Origin: Myxococcales bacterium
GTDB lineage: Bacteria > Myxococcota_A > Polyangia > Polyangiales > Polyangiaceae
Direction: 5' to 3'
NCBI GenBank assembly: GCA_016706225.1
Contig: JADJKB010000008.1
Location: 434,001 to 498,000, forward strand
Length of the DNA: 64,000 nt
Shown: positions 52,449-62,113 of the stretch, one piece after another
Layout of the letters: every line of letters begins with the position of its first letter
How positions within the stretch are numbered: position 1 is the stretch's first letter
The notes under the pieces: model-generated
The model's database searches: none
Told to the model about the DNA's origin: nothing
Seen by the model: only the letters and a program-made list of their open reading frames with translations
Position numbers and translations under genes: made by a program

Positions 52449-53029
52449 GGTTGCCCTCCTTTGCCGGGCGCGGGTTTGGGCAAGGGTGCCGGTTTCTTCG
52501 CCGGGGTCACGAGGGGAGGCTTGCCCGTCGGCTTGGACACTGACGGTTTGCCGGCGTTCGGACCGACACCCGCGTCCGGTGTCGCGCGGCCCACTTCGAG
52601 ACCCTCCAGCTTGGCTTGCGCCCGCCCGCGTCGCGCGAGTGTCTCTTCGAGCAGCGCTTTGGCCCGCGACAGCTGGGTCTCGGCGTCCGAGAGCTGCTTC
52701 TGGGCGTCGCCGCGTTTCTTCTCCGCTTCCGCCGCCCGCACCAGATCACTCGCGGTCTCGGCGTGCTCGCGCGCGAGCGCTTCGAGCTCGGGCGCGTGTT
52801 TCATGTCTCCGCTCGCGCGCGCCTCGTCGGCGCGGGTGAGCGCGCGTTTGGCGGAGGTGATGGGTTCGTGGGCCAAGCGGGCGTGCGCTGGATTGCCTTC
52901 CAGCGTTCCGAGCGCCGCGAGCGCCTGTTCGCGATCGCCGCCCGCGCGGCTGGCTAGGGCGATGCCGCCCAGGCTCGCGACGAGAGCAAAAACGGCGAGC
53001 GCCGAGGAGCGTCCAGGCGAGGTTTTCAC
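52445..53029 (-). CDS. Signal-peptide coiled-coil protein
   Basis: The 194-aa protein has an N-terminal signal or anchor segment (SSALAVFALVASLGGIALAS), then a coiled coil (residues about 60-145, ETASDLVRAAEAEKKRGDAQKQLSDAETQLSRAKALLEE) and a Pro/Lys-rich tail. It resembles DUF4398-type helical proteins that often accompany OmpA-like partners. It lies directly upstream of the OmpA-like gene with a 4-nt overlap. Confidence 0.65.
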   Translation of the reverse strand: MKTSPGRSSALAVFALVASLGGIALASRAGGDREQALAALGTLEGNPAHARLAHEPITSAKRALTRADEARASGDMKHAPELEALAREHAETASDLVRAAEAEKKRGDAQKQLSDAETQLSRAKALLEETLARRGRAQAKLEGLEVGRATPDAGVGPNAGKPSVSKPTGKPPLVTPAKKPAPLPKPAPGKGGQP

Positions 53030-53150
53030 GCGCGAAACAAGCCACGAGCCCCGGGCCGGGTCAAGTCGCGCGAGCCTGACCGGCGAAGGAATCGCGGCGC
53101 TCGTTTCGCCGGGGCAGCCGGGCTATAGGCCCACGCCCGGAGACAGGACC

Positions 53151-53588
53151 ATGCGAAACAGGGCGAGCTGGGACGAGTACTTCATGGCGATCGCGCGCGA
53201 GGTGGCGACGCGCTCCACCTGCGAGCGAAAGCACGTCGGAGCGGTGATTGTGCGGGAGAAGATGATCCTCGCGACGGGCTACAACGGTTCGATTCGGGGA
53301 CTCCCGCACTGCGACGACGAAGGGCACCTGATGGAGGACGGCCATTGCGTGCGCACGGTGCACGCCGAGGCCAACGCCATCGTGCAAGCGGCGCGCAACG
53401 GCATGCGGGTGGAGGACTCCGGCATCTACGTGACCGCCTCGCCGTGTTTCGGCTGTTTCAAACTGGTGGCCAACTCGGGCATCCGTCGCATCGTGTTCGG
53501 CGAGTTCTACCGCGATCATTGCATCTTCGAGTTCAGCAAGCTGCTGGGGATCGAGCTCGTTCACCTCGAGCCCGAGGCGGTGGCGTGA
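53151..53588 (+). CDS. dCMP deaminase (zinc cytidine deaminase family)
   Basis: This enzyme deaminates dCMP to dUMP for thymidylate synthesis. The 145-aa protein has the zinc-site motifs VHAEANAI and SPCFGCFKLV, and an N-terminal CERKHVGAVIV. A GGAG precedes the ATG. The stop overlaps the GTG start of ddl, so the two are translationally coupled. Confidence 0.92.
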   Translation: MRNRASWDEYFMAIAREVATRSTCERKHVGAVIVREKMILATGYNGSIRGLPHCDDEGHLMEDGHCVRTVHAEANAIVQAARNGMRVEDSGIYVTASPCFGCFKLVANSGIRRIVFGEFYRDHCIFEFSKLLGIELVHLEPEAVA

Positions 53589-54571
53589 CGGTGCTCTCCG
53601 TCGCGGTGATCGCCGGCGGTCCGTCGGCGGAGGCCAACGTGAGCCGTACGTCGGCTCGGGCGGTGAGTGCGGCGCTCGAAGCGGCGGGCCACCGCGCGAC
53701 GATCATCGAGCTCGACGCGGAGCTGCCCGCCGCGCTGAAGCGTGGGCAGTTCGCGGTTGTGTTCCCGGTCACGCACGGACCGGTTGGAGAGGACGGCTGC
53801 CTGCAAGGCCTCTTGGAGGTCTTGAACGTGCGCTACGTGGGCTCCGGCGTGCTGGCCAGCGCGCTGGCGGCGTCGAAGCCCCACGCCAAGGCGCTATTTC
53901 GCTTGGCGGGCCTGCCGGTGGCTGACGAGGTCCTGCTCGTCGATACGGACGATGCGTCCGCGGTTGCCCGCGTGCATGCGACGCTCGGGCGTTCGGTGGT
54001 GGTCAAGCCAGCCTCCGGAGGCTCGGCCATCGGCACGACGCGGGTGGGCGACGCGGAGCCTGACGCTGCGCTCGCCGAGGCGATTGCGGCGGCCCGCGCC
54101 GTCGATCCGCGTGTGTTGGTCGAGCGTTTCATCGTTGGCAACGAAGTGACGTGCGGAGTGCTCGAGGACCAGCGCGGAGTCAGGGCGTTGCCCCCGACGC
54201 TGATCTTGGCGAAGGCCGCCGACTGGTACGACTTCGAGTCGCGATACAAGGCCGGTGGCAGCGAGCACCAGTGCCCCGCGCCCCTCGCGGACGCGGTGAC
54301 GCGTCGCATTCAAGAGGTTGCGCTCGGGGCCTACGAGGCGCTCGGCTGCCGCGATCTGGGGCGCGTCGATTTCGTCGTCGGTGACGCAGAGGACGGCAGT
54401 GAAGTGACGTTGCTCGAGGTCAACACGTTGCCGGGCATGACCGCGACCAGCCTGTACCCGGAGGCTGCTCGAGCGGAGGGTCTCGGGTTTCCGGAGCTGT
54501 GTTCGCTGCTGGCGCGGCGGGCCGCAGAGCGGCCGCTGCGCTCGGCGCCCACCGAGCTGGCGATGCCGTGA
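53585..54571 (+). CDS. ddl: D-alanine-D-alanine ligase
   Basis: Ddl makes the D-Ala-D-Ala dipeptide for peptidoglycan. The 328-aa protein is an ATP-grasp enzyme with GGPSAEANVSRTSARAV, VFPVTHGPVGEDGCLQGLLE, VVKPASGGSAIGTTRV and LLEVNTLPGMTATSLYPEAAR. It starts at a GTG that overlaps the dCMP deaminase stop. No mur genes are nearby. Confidence 0.94.
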   Translation: MTVLSVAVIAGGPSAEANVSRTSARAVSAALEAAGHRATIIELDAELPAALKRGQFAVVFPVTHGPVGEDGCLQGLLEVLNVRYVGSGVLASALAASKPHAKALFRLAGLPVADEVLLVDTDDASAVARVHATLGRSVVVKPASGGSAIGTTRVGDAEPDAALAEAIAAARAVDPRVLVERFIVGNEVTCGVLEDQRGVRALPPTLILAKAADWYDFESRYKAGGSEHQCPAPLADAVTRRIQEVALGAYEALGCRDLGRVDFVVGDAEDGSEVTLLEVNTLPGMTATSLYPEAARAEGLGFPELCSLLARRAAERPLRSAPTELAMP

Positions 54572-54633
54572 GCGGGAACGTCTCGGTAGCGTGACTGGTC
54601 GGGAGGCGCGGTGGCCGCTCGGGCTCGCCGCGC

Positions 54634-55338
54634 CTATCCGCCGGCGCGCGCCTTGGCTCGTTCACGCAACCGCGCGAGCAGCTCGTCGCGGTTCGGTGGC
54701 GCGGAGACGGAGCGGGGGCCGGGGCCGCTTGCTGGAGTGGAGCGCGCGACTCCGCGTTCGGAGTGCTCCGCACTGACCGCAGTATCCACCGCGGCCTCGC
54801 TCACGTTCGGCATGGTCGCTTCAGCGTCTTGATCGCTGGCGCTCCGCGTCGCGCTTGCGGCCGGTGCCGATTCCGGTGCCGGCTGTGACGCGAGGGGTTG
54901 TGAGACCACCTCCGGCCCACTCTGCGCTGGTGCGCGCTCGGAGGCTGCGGCATCGCTCGGACTGCTCGGCTCGGGATCGAGCACCAGGGGCTCGAGCTCG
55001 GCCGGGGGTGGGCGGCGCGAGCGCCGCTCCCTGCGCCGCTCGGCCATCACGCTGTCGATGAAACGCTTGGTCGCCGCATCGAAGCGACGGAAACGGACCC
55101 GCAAGCCCGCGGGATGGTCGCCGTCGGCCGGCACGGATTTGTGCACCTTGCCTTCGGCGCGGATGGGCTTCGAGCCATCGTCGAGCACGATCTCGAAGCG
55201 CACCACCGTGTCTTTTGCGAGCGGCGGCTGGTCGATCAAGAGCACCGCCTTGTCGTCGATGCTCCACCACTCCGCCGCGATGTACGCGGCCTCGTCGGCG
55301 TAGGGGCGGTGGACTCGCAGGACGACGGGATCCGACAC
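54634..55338 (-). CDS. PilZ-like protein with disordered tail
   Basis: The 234-aa protein has an N-terminal beta-barrel of the PilZ type (VVRFEIVLDDGSKPIRAEGKVHK to HPAGLRVRFRRFDAATKRFIDSVM). The canonical RxxxR and D/NxSxxG c-di-GMP motifs are not clearly present, so it may not bind c-di-GMP. The C-terminal 120 residues are low-complexity Ala/Pro/Ser, with a basic patch at the end. It is divergent from purD. Confidence 0.65.
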   Translation of the reverse strand: MSDPVVLRVHRPYADEAAYIAAEWWSIDDKAVLLIDQPPLAKDTVVRFEIVLDDGSKPIRAEGKVHKSVPADGDHPAGLRVRFRRFDAATKRFIDSVMAERRRERRSRRPPPAELEPLVLDPEPSSPSDAAASERAPAQSGPEVVSQPLASQPAPESAPAASATRSASDQDAEATMPNVSEAAVDTAVSAEHSERGVARSTPASGPGPRSVSAPPNRDELLARLRERAKARAGG

Positions 55339-55445
55339 GGCAACCTCGAGCCATTTCTACCGGGGCTGGGGCCGCGACGCAATCGCCGTGCAGGCTGCCG
55401 CGTCTCGCGCCGATCGCGCGCTTGCTTCGCTCCTGTTAGGCTCGC

Positions 55446-56756
55446 ATGGAGACAATGTCGGGTCGGAAGGTCCTCGTATTGGGTTCGGGCGGAAGGGAGC
55501 ACGCACTCGCTGATGCGCTGCTCGCGTCGCCGTCGGTGGCAGAGGTCGTGGTGGCGCCGGGCAACGCCGGCACCAGCGCGCGACCGGCCTGGGTTTCCGG
55601 GGGCAAGAGCCTGCGCTGCGCGACGGGTGAGGGGCTCGAGCTCGCCCGACGCGAGCGGCCAGATCTGGTCGTCGTGGGTCCCGAGGTCCCGCTGACGGCC
55701 GGGGTGATCGACGAGCTCACCCGCGAGGGTTTTCTCGCGTACGGTCCATCGCAACGCGCCGCCGCGCTCGAAGGCTCGAAGGCGTTCATGAAGGACTTCG
55801 CCGCGCGCCACCGGCTCCGAACCGCCCACTACGCGGTCGTCACGGAGGTCGAACAGGTCGAGTCTCGGGTGCGCGAATTCGAGCAGCCACCGGTGGTGAA
55901 GGCCGACGGACTGTGCGCCGGCAAAGGCGTGGTGGTGGCCGAGTCACACGCCGAGGCGATCACCGCCGCGCGCGAGATGCTCGGCGGACATCGCTTCGGA
56001 GCCGCGGGCCGGCGCGTCGTGCTCGAAGAGCGCTTGCTCGGCGCGGAGGCCAGTGTGCACGCGGTGTGTGATGGGGAGCGCGCCTTCGTGCTGCCGGCAG
56101 CGCAGGATCACAAACGCATCGGCGACGGCGACACCGGTCCGAACACCGGCGGCATGGGCACCTACGCACCGGCTCCGCTGATCACCGCCGAGCTCGCGGA
56201 GCGGATCCGCGTGGAGGTGATCGAGCGCGCGCTCGCGGGCATGGCCGCCGACGGCAACCCATTTCGCGGCACGCTGTTCGCCGGTTTGATGATCAGCCCG
56301 GCCGGTGAGCCCCACTTGCTCGAATTCAACGTGCGCTTCGGCGATCCGGAGACTCAGGTGCTCATGAACGTGATCGACGGTGACTTCGCCGAGCTGCTCG
56401 CCAGCGCTGCTCGCGGCAAGCTGGCTCCGGACGCGATTCAGGTCGCTCCGCGGCACGCGCTGTGTGTGGTGCTCGCGGCACCGGGATATCCTGCGACGCC
56501 GGTGCTGGGGGCGCCGATTCGCGGCCTCGAGCGTGCGCTCGAGCTGGACGGCGTGCGGGTCTATCACGCTGGGACACGCAGCGACGGGGCTCACACCGTG
56601 ACGGCAGGAGGTCGCGTGCTCGGCGTGACCGCTCGTGGCGCCACGCTGGCGGAGGCGCACGCGCTTGCCTATCGCGCTGCCGCTCTGATCGAGTTCGACG
56701 GGAAACAGCTGCGACACGACATCGGCGCGCGGGCGCTCGGTCCCGAGGTCCGGTGA
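55446..56756 (+). CDS. purD: Phosphoribosylamine-glycine ligase
   Basis: PurD catalyses the second step of purine synthesis. The 436-aa ATP-grasp enzyme has LGSGGREHALADAL, GSKAFMKDF, VVKADGLCAGKGVVVA, PNTGGMGTYAP and LEFNVRFGDPETQ. The ATG at 55446 or 55455 is the start. Its stop overlaps the GTG of the next gene. Confidence 0.97.
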   Translation: METMSGRKVLVLGSGGREHALADALLASPSVAEVVVAPGNAGTSARPAWVSGGKSLRCATGEGLELARRERPDLVVVGPEVPLTAGVIDELTREGFLAYGPSQRAAALEGSKAFMKDFAARHRLRTAHYAVVTEVEQVESRVREFEQPPVVKADGLCAGKGVVVAESHAEAITAAREMLGGHRFGAAGRRVVLEERLLGAEASVHAVCDGERAFVLPAAQDHKRIGDGDTGPNTGGMGTYAPAPLITAELAERIRVEVIERALAGMAADGNPFRGTLFAGLMISPAGEPHLLEFNVRFGDPETQVLMNVIDGDFAELLASAARGKLAPDAIQVAPRHALCVVLAAPGYPATPVLGAPIRGLERALELDGVRVYHAGTRSDGAHTVTAGGRVLGVTARGATLAEAHALAYRAAALIEFDGKQLRHDIGARALGPEVR

Positions 56757-57379
56757 GCGAGCGGTTCGCGCTGGCTCTCGCCCACCTGGAGCAGGGCGGC
56801 GTGGTGGCGGCGGCCACTGAATCGCTCTTCGGTCTGCTCGCCGATGCTACGCGGTCGGATGCCGTGGCCCGTCTGGTCGCGCTCAAGCCGCGCGTCGACA
56901 AAGGTGTCCCGCTGATCTTGCCGAACCGCGAGAGTTGGTCGAGTGTGGCCGAGCCCATTCCAGCTCTCGCTTGCGCTCTGGCGGACGCGTTCTGGCCCGG
57001 CCCGCTCACGCTCGCGGTGCGCGCGCGCGCGGCGCTCGACCCGTGCTTGGTGCAGGACGCCAACGTCGCCGTTCGCCTGCCGCCGCCGTCCCCGGCGGCG
57101 CGGCTCGCCGCGGCGCTCGGTCGCCCGCTCACCGCAACCAGTGCCAATCGAACCGGCGAGGCGCCGACGGCAGACGCCAGCGCCGTGCGGTCGTCCTTCG
57201 CTCCGGAGGTCGCGAATGGGAGCCTGTTCGTGCTCGATGACACGGCTCCGGGCGGGCCACCGTCGACGGTGGTGGTGGTCGATCAGGAGGGATTTCGCGT
57301 TGTGCGCGAGGGTGCGGTGTCCGCCGCCGCGATTGCGGCGTGCGTGAGCTCCGCGCGCGGCGGCGAACAAATGGGCTAA
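56753..57379 (+). CDS. L-threonylcarbamoyladenylate synthase (YrdC/TsaC family)
   Basis: This enzyme makes the threonylcarbamoyl-AMP used for tRNA t6A. The 208-aa protein has ATESLFGLLADATRSDAVARLVALKPR, WPGPLTLAVRA and TATSANRTGEAPT, the YrdC-fold signatures. It starts at a GTG that overlaps the purD stop. It matches the short TsaC type, with no Sua5 domain. A second copy elsewhere could exist. Confidence 0.88.
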   Translation: MSERFALALAHLEQGGVVAAATESLFGLLADATRSDAVARLVALKPRVDKGVPLILPNRESWSSVAEPIPALACALADAFWPGPLTLAVRARAALDPCLVQDANVAVRLPPPSPAARLAAALGRPLTATSANRTGEAPTADASAVRSSFAPEVANGSLFVLDDTAPGGPPSTVVVVDQEGFRVVREGAVSAAAIAACVSSARGGEQMG

Positions 57380-57392
57380 CATCGCCCCCGTC

Positions 57393-58697
57393 ATGGTCGA
57401 TGTCGCCCCGCTCGCCCCGCTCGTTTATTCCCCGGAGCTTTTGCCGGCGGTGGTGGCGCCTCCCTACGACGTGATCGATGCCGAGCTGCGCGAGACCTTG
57501 GCCGTGCGCCACCCGGAGAACGTCGTCCACCTCGACCTGCCCAGCGGTGAGGGCGCAGCCAAGTACGCCGAAGCACGCCGCCTGCTCGCTGACTGGCAAT
57601 CGCGCGGCGTGCTCCAGCGCGACCGCCAACCCGCGTTCTGGCGCTACGCGCAGACCTTCGAGCCTCCGGGGGGCGGCGCGCGCCTGACCCGCAGTGGATT
57701 CTTCGCGCTCGTCCGGGTCCAGTCCTACGCCGACCGCGTGATCTTGCCCCACGAGCGCACCCTTACCGGTCCAAAGCTCGACCGGCTCGAGCTGGGCCGC
57801 GCGACGCGCGCCGCGATTTCGCCGGGGTTCATGCTGTACTCCGATCCCGAACGCACCCTCGATGGGTACCTCGACGACGGCGACCCCTTCGCTGATTTCA
57901 CCACCGACGACGGAGTGCGCCACCAGCTGTCGCGGGTCAGCAAGGCCACGTCGGTCGTGCGTATCGCCAGCGCCCTCGCCGACGCGCGCTTGCTGATCGC
58001 GGATGGGCACCACCGCTACGAGACGGCACTCACACTTTCGTCCGAGATTGACGCCGAGGCTCGGGCGGCCGGAGGGCGGATCCCCGAGCGCGCCGAGCAC
58101 CACTACTTCCCGGTCCTGCTCGCCAACGGCGACGATCCGAGCCTGGTGGTGTTTCCGACCCACCGATTGCTGCACAGCCTGGCCAGCGCGGACTTCGGCA
58201 CGCTGCTCGTGCGCGCGGAGCAGCTCTTTGCCATCACTCCCGCCAGCGGCGGCGTCGACGATCTCGCGGCTGCCCTCGAGCACGCCCCCGAGGCCAGCCT
58301 GTGTGTGGTGGCGCCGGACGGGCGAGCTGCTCTGCTCGTCGCCCGCGCGGGTGTGGATCTCGAATCCCACCCGGTGCTGGGCAAGCGGCCGGCGGTCCTG
58401 CGCGAGACCGCCGTGACGCTGCTCCACGATGGGCTGCTCGAGCACGTGCTCGGGATCTCGCCCGAAGCCCAGGCGCAAAAGACCAACATCCGCTACGTCC
58501 AGAGCGCGCGCGACGGTATCGCCGGCCTCAACCAAGGCGGCCAGCTGTTGTTCTTGATGAAACCAACGCCCGTCCGCGTGGTGCGCAGCGTCGCCGAGGC
58601 CGGCGAGGTCATGCCCCAGAAATCGACCTTCTTTTACCCGAAGGTCCCCACCGGGCTCTTCTTCCACACGCTCGATCCCGAGCGCGACGTCAGCTGA
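57393..58697 (+). CDS. DUF1015 family protein
   Basis: The 434-aa protein carries the family hallmarks: APPYDVIDAELR near the N-terminus, FFALVRVQSYADRVILPHERTL, the invariant LLIADGHHRYETAL and LFLMKPTPVRVV. The family is common in bacteria and often sits beside serC or serA, as here. The activity is unproven. The gene lies between the TsaC-like gene and serC, all on the plus strand. Confidence 0.9.
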   Translation: MVDVAPLAPLVYSPELLPAVVAPPYDVIDAELRETLAVRHPENVVHLDLPSGEGAAKYAEARRLLADWQSRGVLQRDRQPAFWRYAQTFEPPGGGARLTRSGFFALVRVQSYADRVILPHERTLTGPKLDRLELGRATRAAISPGFMLYSDPERTLDGYLDDGDPFADFTTDDGVRHQLSRVSKATSVVRIASALADARLLIADGHHRYETALTLSSEIDAEARAAGGRIPERAEHHYFPVLLANGDDPSLVVFPTHRLLHSLASADFGTLLVRAEQLFAITPASGGVDDLAAALEHAPEASLCVVAPDGRAALLVARAGVDLESHPVLGKRPAVLRETAVTLLHDGLLEHVLGISPEAQAQKTNIRYVQSARDGIAGLNQGGQLLFLMKPTPVRVVRSVAEAGEVMPQKSTFFYPKVPTGLFFHTLDPERDVS

Positions 58698-58801
58698 AGT
58701 CACGACCTTGACGCGCCGCGGCACAGGCGCTACTTCCCACGCGCGCGAGCGTCGCGCTCCCGAGTCGTTGGGGACCCGAACGCCCGCGCCCGGAGCTGAT
58801 C

Positions 58802-59884
58802 ATGCGAGCGATGAATTTCAACGCTGGACCCGCGGCGCTTCCCCTTACCGCCCTGGAGCGCGCTGCGCGCGAGCTCTTGGACGTCGAGGGCACCGGCATG
58901 AGCATCATGGAGCACAGCCATCGGGGCAAGGCCTACGAGGCGGTGCACAACCAAGCCATCAGCCTGGTGCGCGAGCTGCTCGCCGTCCCCGAGAGCTACG
59001 ACGTGCTGCTGTTGCAGGGCGGTGCAAGCCAACAGTTCGCCGTCGTTCCGATGAACCTGCTCGCGGAGGGTCAGAGCGCGGACTACGTGCTCACCGGCGC
59101 GTGGTCACAGAAGGCGATCAAAGAAGCGAAGGTCCTGGGCAAGGCGCGCGTCGCGGCTTCGACCGAGGTGGACAAGAAGTTCACCCGCGTGCCGAAGCCG
59201 AGCGAGCTGGAGCTCGATCCGGCGGCGGCCTACGTGCACATCACGAGCAACAACACCATCTTCGGGACGCAGTTCGCCGCGTTCCCCGACACCGGCAAGG
59301 TCCCGCTGGTCGCAGACATGTCCAGCGACATCATGTGGAAGCCCATCGACGTCAGCAAGTTCGGCCTGATCTATGCCGGCGCGCAGAAGAACTTGGGCCC
59401 GTCCGGCGTCACTCTCGTGATCATCGACAAAGCGCTGACAGCTGTGGGCCGCAAGGACATCCCCAGCATCTTCCAGTACCGCACGCACGCCGACAACAAC
59501 TCGCTCTACAACACACCTCCGACCTTCGGAGTCTACATCCTGCGCAACGTGCTCGAGTCGGTGAAACAGGCCGGCGGCCTGGCGGCGATGGAGAAACACA
59601 ACCGCGAAAAAGGCGGGCTCTTGTACGCGGCCATCGACGCCCGGCCGGATTTCTACCGCTGCCCGGTCGAACGCGAGAGCCGCTCGCTCATGAACGTGGT
59701 GTTCAACCTGCCGACGGAGGCGCTCGAAGCGGAGTTCCTGGCTGAGGCCAGCAAACGCAAGATGGTCGGCCTCAAGGGTCACCGCTCGGTCGGCGGTATT
59801 CGCGCCAGCATCTACAACGCGAGCAGCAAAGAGTGGGTCCAGGGTCTCGTGGACCTCATGAACGAGTTCCAGAAGGGTCGCTGA
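58802..59884 (+). CDS. serC: Phosphoserine aminotransferase
   Basis: SerC is a PLP enzyme of serine synthesis. The 360-aa protein has FNAGPAALP, GMSIMEHSHRGKAY, the PLP Lys in YAGAQKNLGPSGVT and the C-terminal GLKGHRSVGGIRASIYNA. It follows the DUF1015 gene by 104 nt. serA and serB are not in the window. Confidence 0.97.
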   Translation: MRAMNFNAGPAALPLTALERAARELLDVEGTGMSIMEHSHRGKAYEAVHNQAISLVRELLAVPESYDVLLLQGGASQQFAVVPMNLLAEGQSADYVLTGAWSQKAIKEAKVLGKARVAASTEVDKKFTRVPKPSELELDPAAAYVHITSNNTIFGTQFAAFPDTGKVPLVADMSSDIMWKPIDVSKFGLIYAGAQKNLGPSGVTLVIIDKALTAVGRKDIPSIFQYRTHADNNSLYNTPPTFGVYILRNVLESVKQAGGLAAMEKHNREKGGLLYAAIDARPDFYRCPVERESRSLMNVVFNLPTEALEAEFLAEASKRKMVGLKGHRSVGGIRASIYNASSKEWVQGLVDLMNEFQKGR

Positions 59885-59890
59885 CCCCGC

Positions 59891-60619
59891 TCAGAAGGAC
59901 GGTGGGGCAAAGCCGGACGCGATGACTTTGCCCTTGCCGTCCTTGACGCGTGTGCTGCCGCTGCTGAGAAACGGCAGCGCACCGACGACCATCACCGCGG
60001 CGACGCCCATGGTGATCAGGCCCGCGGTCTTCAGGCCGGCCTTGTCTTCCAGCTTGCCGTAGCCCCAGAGCGCCATGCCCCCGAGCGCGAGCGGGATGCC
60101 AGCGCCGAGCCCGACGGTCCCGATGGTTCGCGAGCGTGCGCTGCCGCCGACGACCTTGAGGTTTGCCGTCCCGCGTCCGGGTTCGATTCGAAAGACGTTC
60201 GACGGCGACATTCCGTCGGCACGCACACGCGCCTCGTTGCCTTCGACGCGCAGCAGGCGATCACACGGCGCCGGGCAGGCAGCGCTCCAGTCCGAATCGT
60301 CGATGTAACTCCGGAGCTCGAGCACCGCTCCGGGATAGTCGGCGTGAACGTGCACGAACGCCGAGTGCAACGTCGCGGGCTCCGCGAACGGGCCCTTCGG
60401 CGCGCTCGGCTTGTCTGGCTTTGCGGCCGCTGAGCTCGACGGGGCAGAGCTCGGCCCGGGCGGCGGGGCGACAGGCGGCGGGGCGCTCGCGTCCGGCGTT
60501 TCGTCCGGCGCTGCCGCGGCGGCGTCCGATGCAGCGTCCGGCATTGGGTCCGCGGCAGAAGCTGCGCCCGCGAGTGCCAGCGTCGCCGCGCTCGCCAAGA
60601 CCCACCGGTGTCGTGTCAT
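59891..60619 (-). CDS. Secreted PEGA-like protein with two membrane segments
   Basis: The ATG at 60619 gives 242 aa with a signal peptide (ATLALAGAASA). A Pro/Ala/Ser linker is followed by a beta domain with two Cys (SAACPAPCDRLL) that resembles the PEGA-type domain of the protein at 28772-29809. Two hydrophobic helices follow (TVGLGAGIPLALGGMALWGYG, LITMGVAAVMVVGALPFL). It is convergent with serC, only 6 bp away. Confidence 0.65.
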   Translation of the reverse strand: MTRHRWVLASAATLALAGAASAADPMPDAASDAAAAAPDETPDASAPPPVAPPPGPSSAPSSSAAAKPDKPSAPKGPFAEPATLHSAFVHVHADYPGAVLELRSYIDDSDWSAACPAPCDRLLRVEGNEARVRADGMSPSNVFRIEPGRGTANLKVVGGSARSRTIGTVGLGAGIPLALGGMALWGYGKLEDKAGLKTAGLITMGVAAVMVVGALPFLSSGSTRVKDGKGKVIASGFAPPSF

Positions 60620-60699
60620 CGCATCGGGATGGAAGCCCAACGCTCCGCTCTACCGCAAGTCCTTGACGCGCCGGCGCTCCGAGCGGTACCCGGGAGGGC

Positions 60700-61131
60700 G
60701 TGGAACCCGTCGTCGACCTGGCCCCCGGCGCCGACCACGATCCGCTCGCCTGCCAGATCGCCGAGCGCGTCCGTGCCGCCATCGCCCGCGCCCCGCTTCG
60801 GAGAGACTTCGACCGCATGCGGGGTGCCATCGGCATCGTCGCCGATGATGCCGATACTTCGCTGACACTGCGGTTCGACTTCGGGCGGCTGACGATTCAC
60901 GAAGGGCTCGTGGGTGTGCCCACCGTCACCATCCGCGGCCCGACGGGCGGGCTCGAGGCGCTCTCGGAGCTGCCCCGCATGCCGGAGCGGGGTGTGGTCG
61001 CCTCGGGTCGGTCCCTGGCCGAGGTCGCGGGGGCGCTCCGGTCGGGAAAGTTGAAGATCTATGGACTCGCCGCGCACCCGCGCCTGGTCGTGCGTTTCCT
61101 TCGGCTGCTGGCTGCGGACTCCGAGAAGTGA
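60700..61131 (+). CDS. Small SCP2-like protein
   Basis: The 143-aa protein, from a GTG at 60700, has no signal or membrane segment. The sequence TLRFDFGRLTIHEGLVGVPTVTIRG followed by helices and LRSGKLKIYGLAAHPRLVVRFLRLL resembles the SCP2 sterol-carrier fold, which binds lipids. This is a weak, fold-level resemblance. The neighbour downstream is the first FHA gene, 106 nt away. Confidence 0.5.
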   Translation: MEPVVDLAPGADHDPLACQIAERVRAAIARAPLRRDFDRMRGAIGIVADDADTSLTLRFDFGRLTIHEGLVGVPTVTIRGPTGGLEALSELPRMPERGVVASGRSLAEVAGALRSGKLKIYGLAAHPRLVVRFLRLLAADSEK

Positions 61132-61237
61132 AGGTGTCCCGCGGTTTTTGCCCGGGTGATGCCCCGGGCGAAACGCGCGGGCTTTGACGTTTGGGCGGCG
61201 CGCCGCTAACGTAAGCTGAAGCTAGGCGGAATTTCTC

Positions 61238-62113
61238 GTGAGCCGCTACAGACTCCGGTTCTTGTTGCAGGAAATCGATTTGCCCCAGGGTGACACCGTG
61301 GTGGGGCGAAGTGCTTCCTGTCATGTGACCATCGAAGACCCGCTCGTCTCCCGCCAGCACGCTCGCTTCCGCATCGAGGGCAATCGGGCGACGGTCGAGG
61401 ACCTCAGCTCCCGCAACGGGCTGGTGATCAACGGACGGCCCTGCCACGGCCAGATCGACCTGTCTGACGGTGATCGTGTGCGGATTGGCACGCAGGAGCT
61501 CGTCTTCTGCGCGGTTCGCGCGCCGTCGAAGACGGGGGCTACCGCCGGGACCCGTCCGACGGGTTTCATGTGCCACTGCGCCGCCTGTGGTCTGCCGTAC
61601 CCGATGGAGTCGCCCCAATGTCCGAGCTGCGGTTCCCGCGAGCGCATGGACGAAGACACGGTGAGCGGCGTCGTCGGTGAGGTGAGTCGCAACTGGACGC
61701 TGGAGTTGTTGGTCGAGGTGCTGCACCGAGCTGCGTCCCTGTACCGTTGGGACGACGTCGACCGGATGCTGCGCCGCTCGCAGGCCAACATCGAGGAGCG
61801 AGTGCGCGGCGGGCAGCCTGTCCAGTCGGAGCATCTGGACCAGCTCGCGGAAGCGGCGGCCCGGCTGGCGGAGGTGCGACAGTCCGCAGAGTGGGGCAAC
61901 TGGCTCTTGGATGTGTACGCGACGCTCGGCATGGTGCCCCACGCGAGCATCACCGAACGCCTCTCGACCTTGCCGCCGGAGGCCCGGAAGTCCCTCGCGC
62001 CGGCGGCCAATCGTGTGCTCGAGAGCGTGGCGCTGCGCGGCGGCCCCAGTGAAGCGGACCGTGCTGCGTACTCCGGCGTCGAGTCGCTGTCGGTTCCGCC
62101 GGCCGACAGCTGA
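61238..62113 (+). CDS. FHA-domain protein with zinc ribbon
   Basis: The 291-aa protein from GTG 61238 has an FHA domain (residues about 18-90) with the phosphothreonine-binding pattern VVGRSASC, SRQHA and SSRNG. A zinc ribbon follows (Cys114, Cys117, Cys128, Cys131). The rest is a helical domain (residues about 150-260). It is the first of three tandem FHA paralogues that share this helical domain. FHA domains bind phosphothreonine, usually from Ser/Thr kinases. Confidence 0.85.
   Translation: MSRYRLRFLLQEIDLPQGDTVVGRSASCHVTIEDPLVSRQHARFRIEGNRATVEDLSSRNGLVINGRPCHGQIDLSDGDRVRIGTQELVFCAVRAPSKTGATAGTRPTGFMCHCAACGLPYPMESPQCPSCGSRERMDEDTVSGVVGEVSRNWTLELLVEVLHRAASLYRWDDVDRMLRRSQANIEERVRGGQPVQSEHLDQLAEAAARLAEVRQSAEWGNWLLDVYATLGMVPHASITERLSTLPPEARKSLAPAANRVLESVALRGGPSEADRAAYSGVESLSVPPADS

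Noticed and set aside
51216..53588. A 790-codon plus-strand frame across the OmpA-like region.
   Set aside because: Only the last 145 codons (dCMP deaminase) are real; the rest is antisense to two well-supported minus-strand genes.
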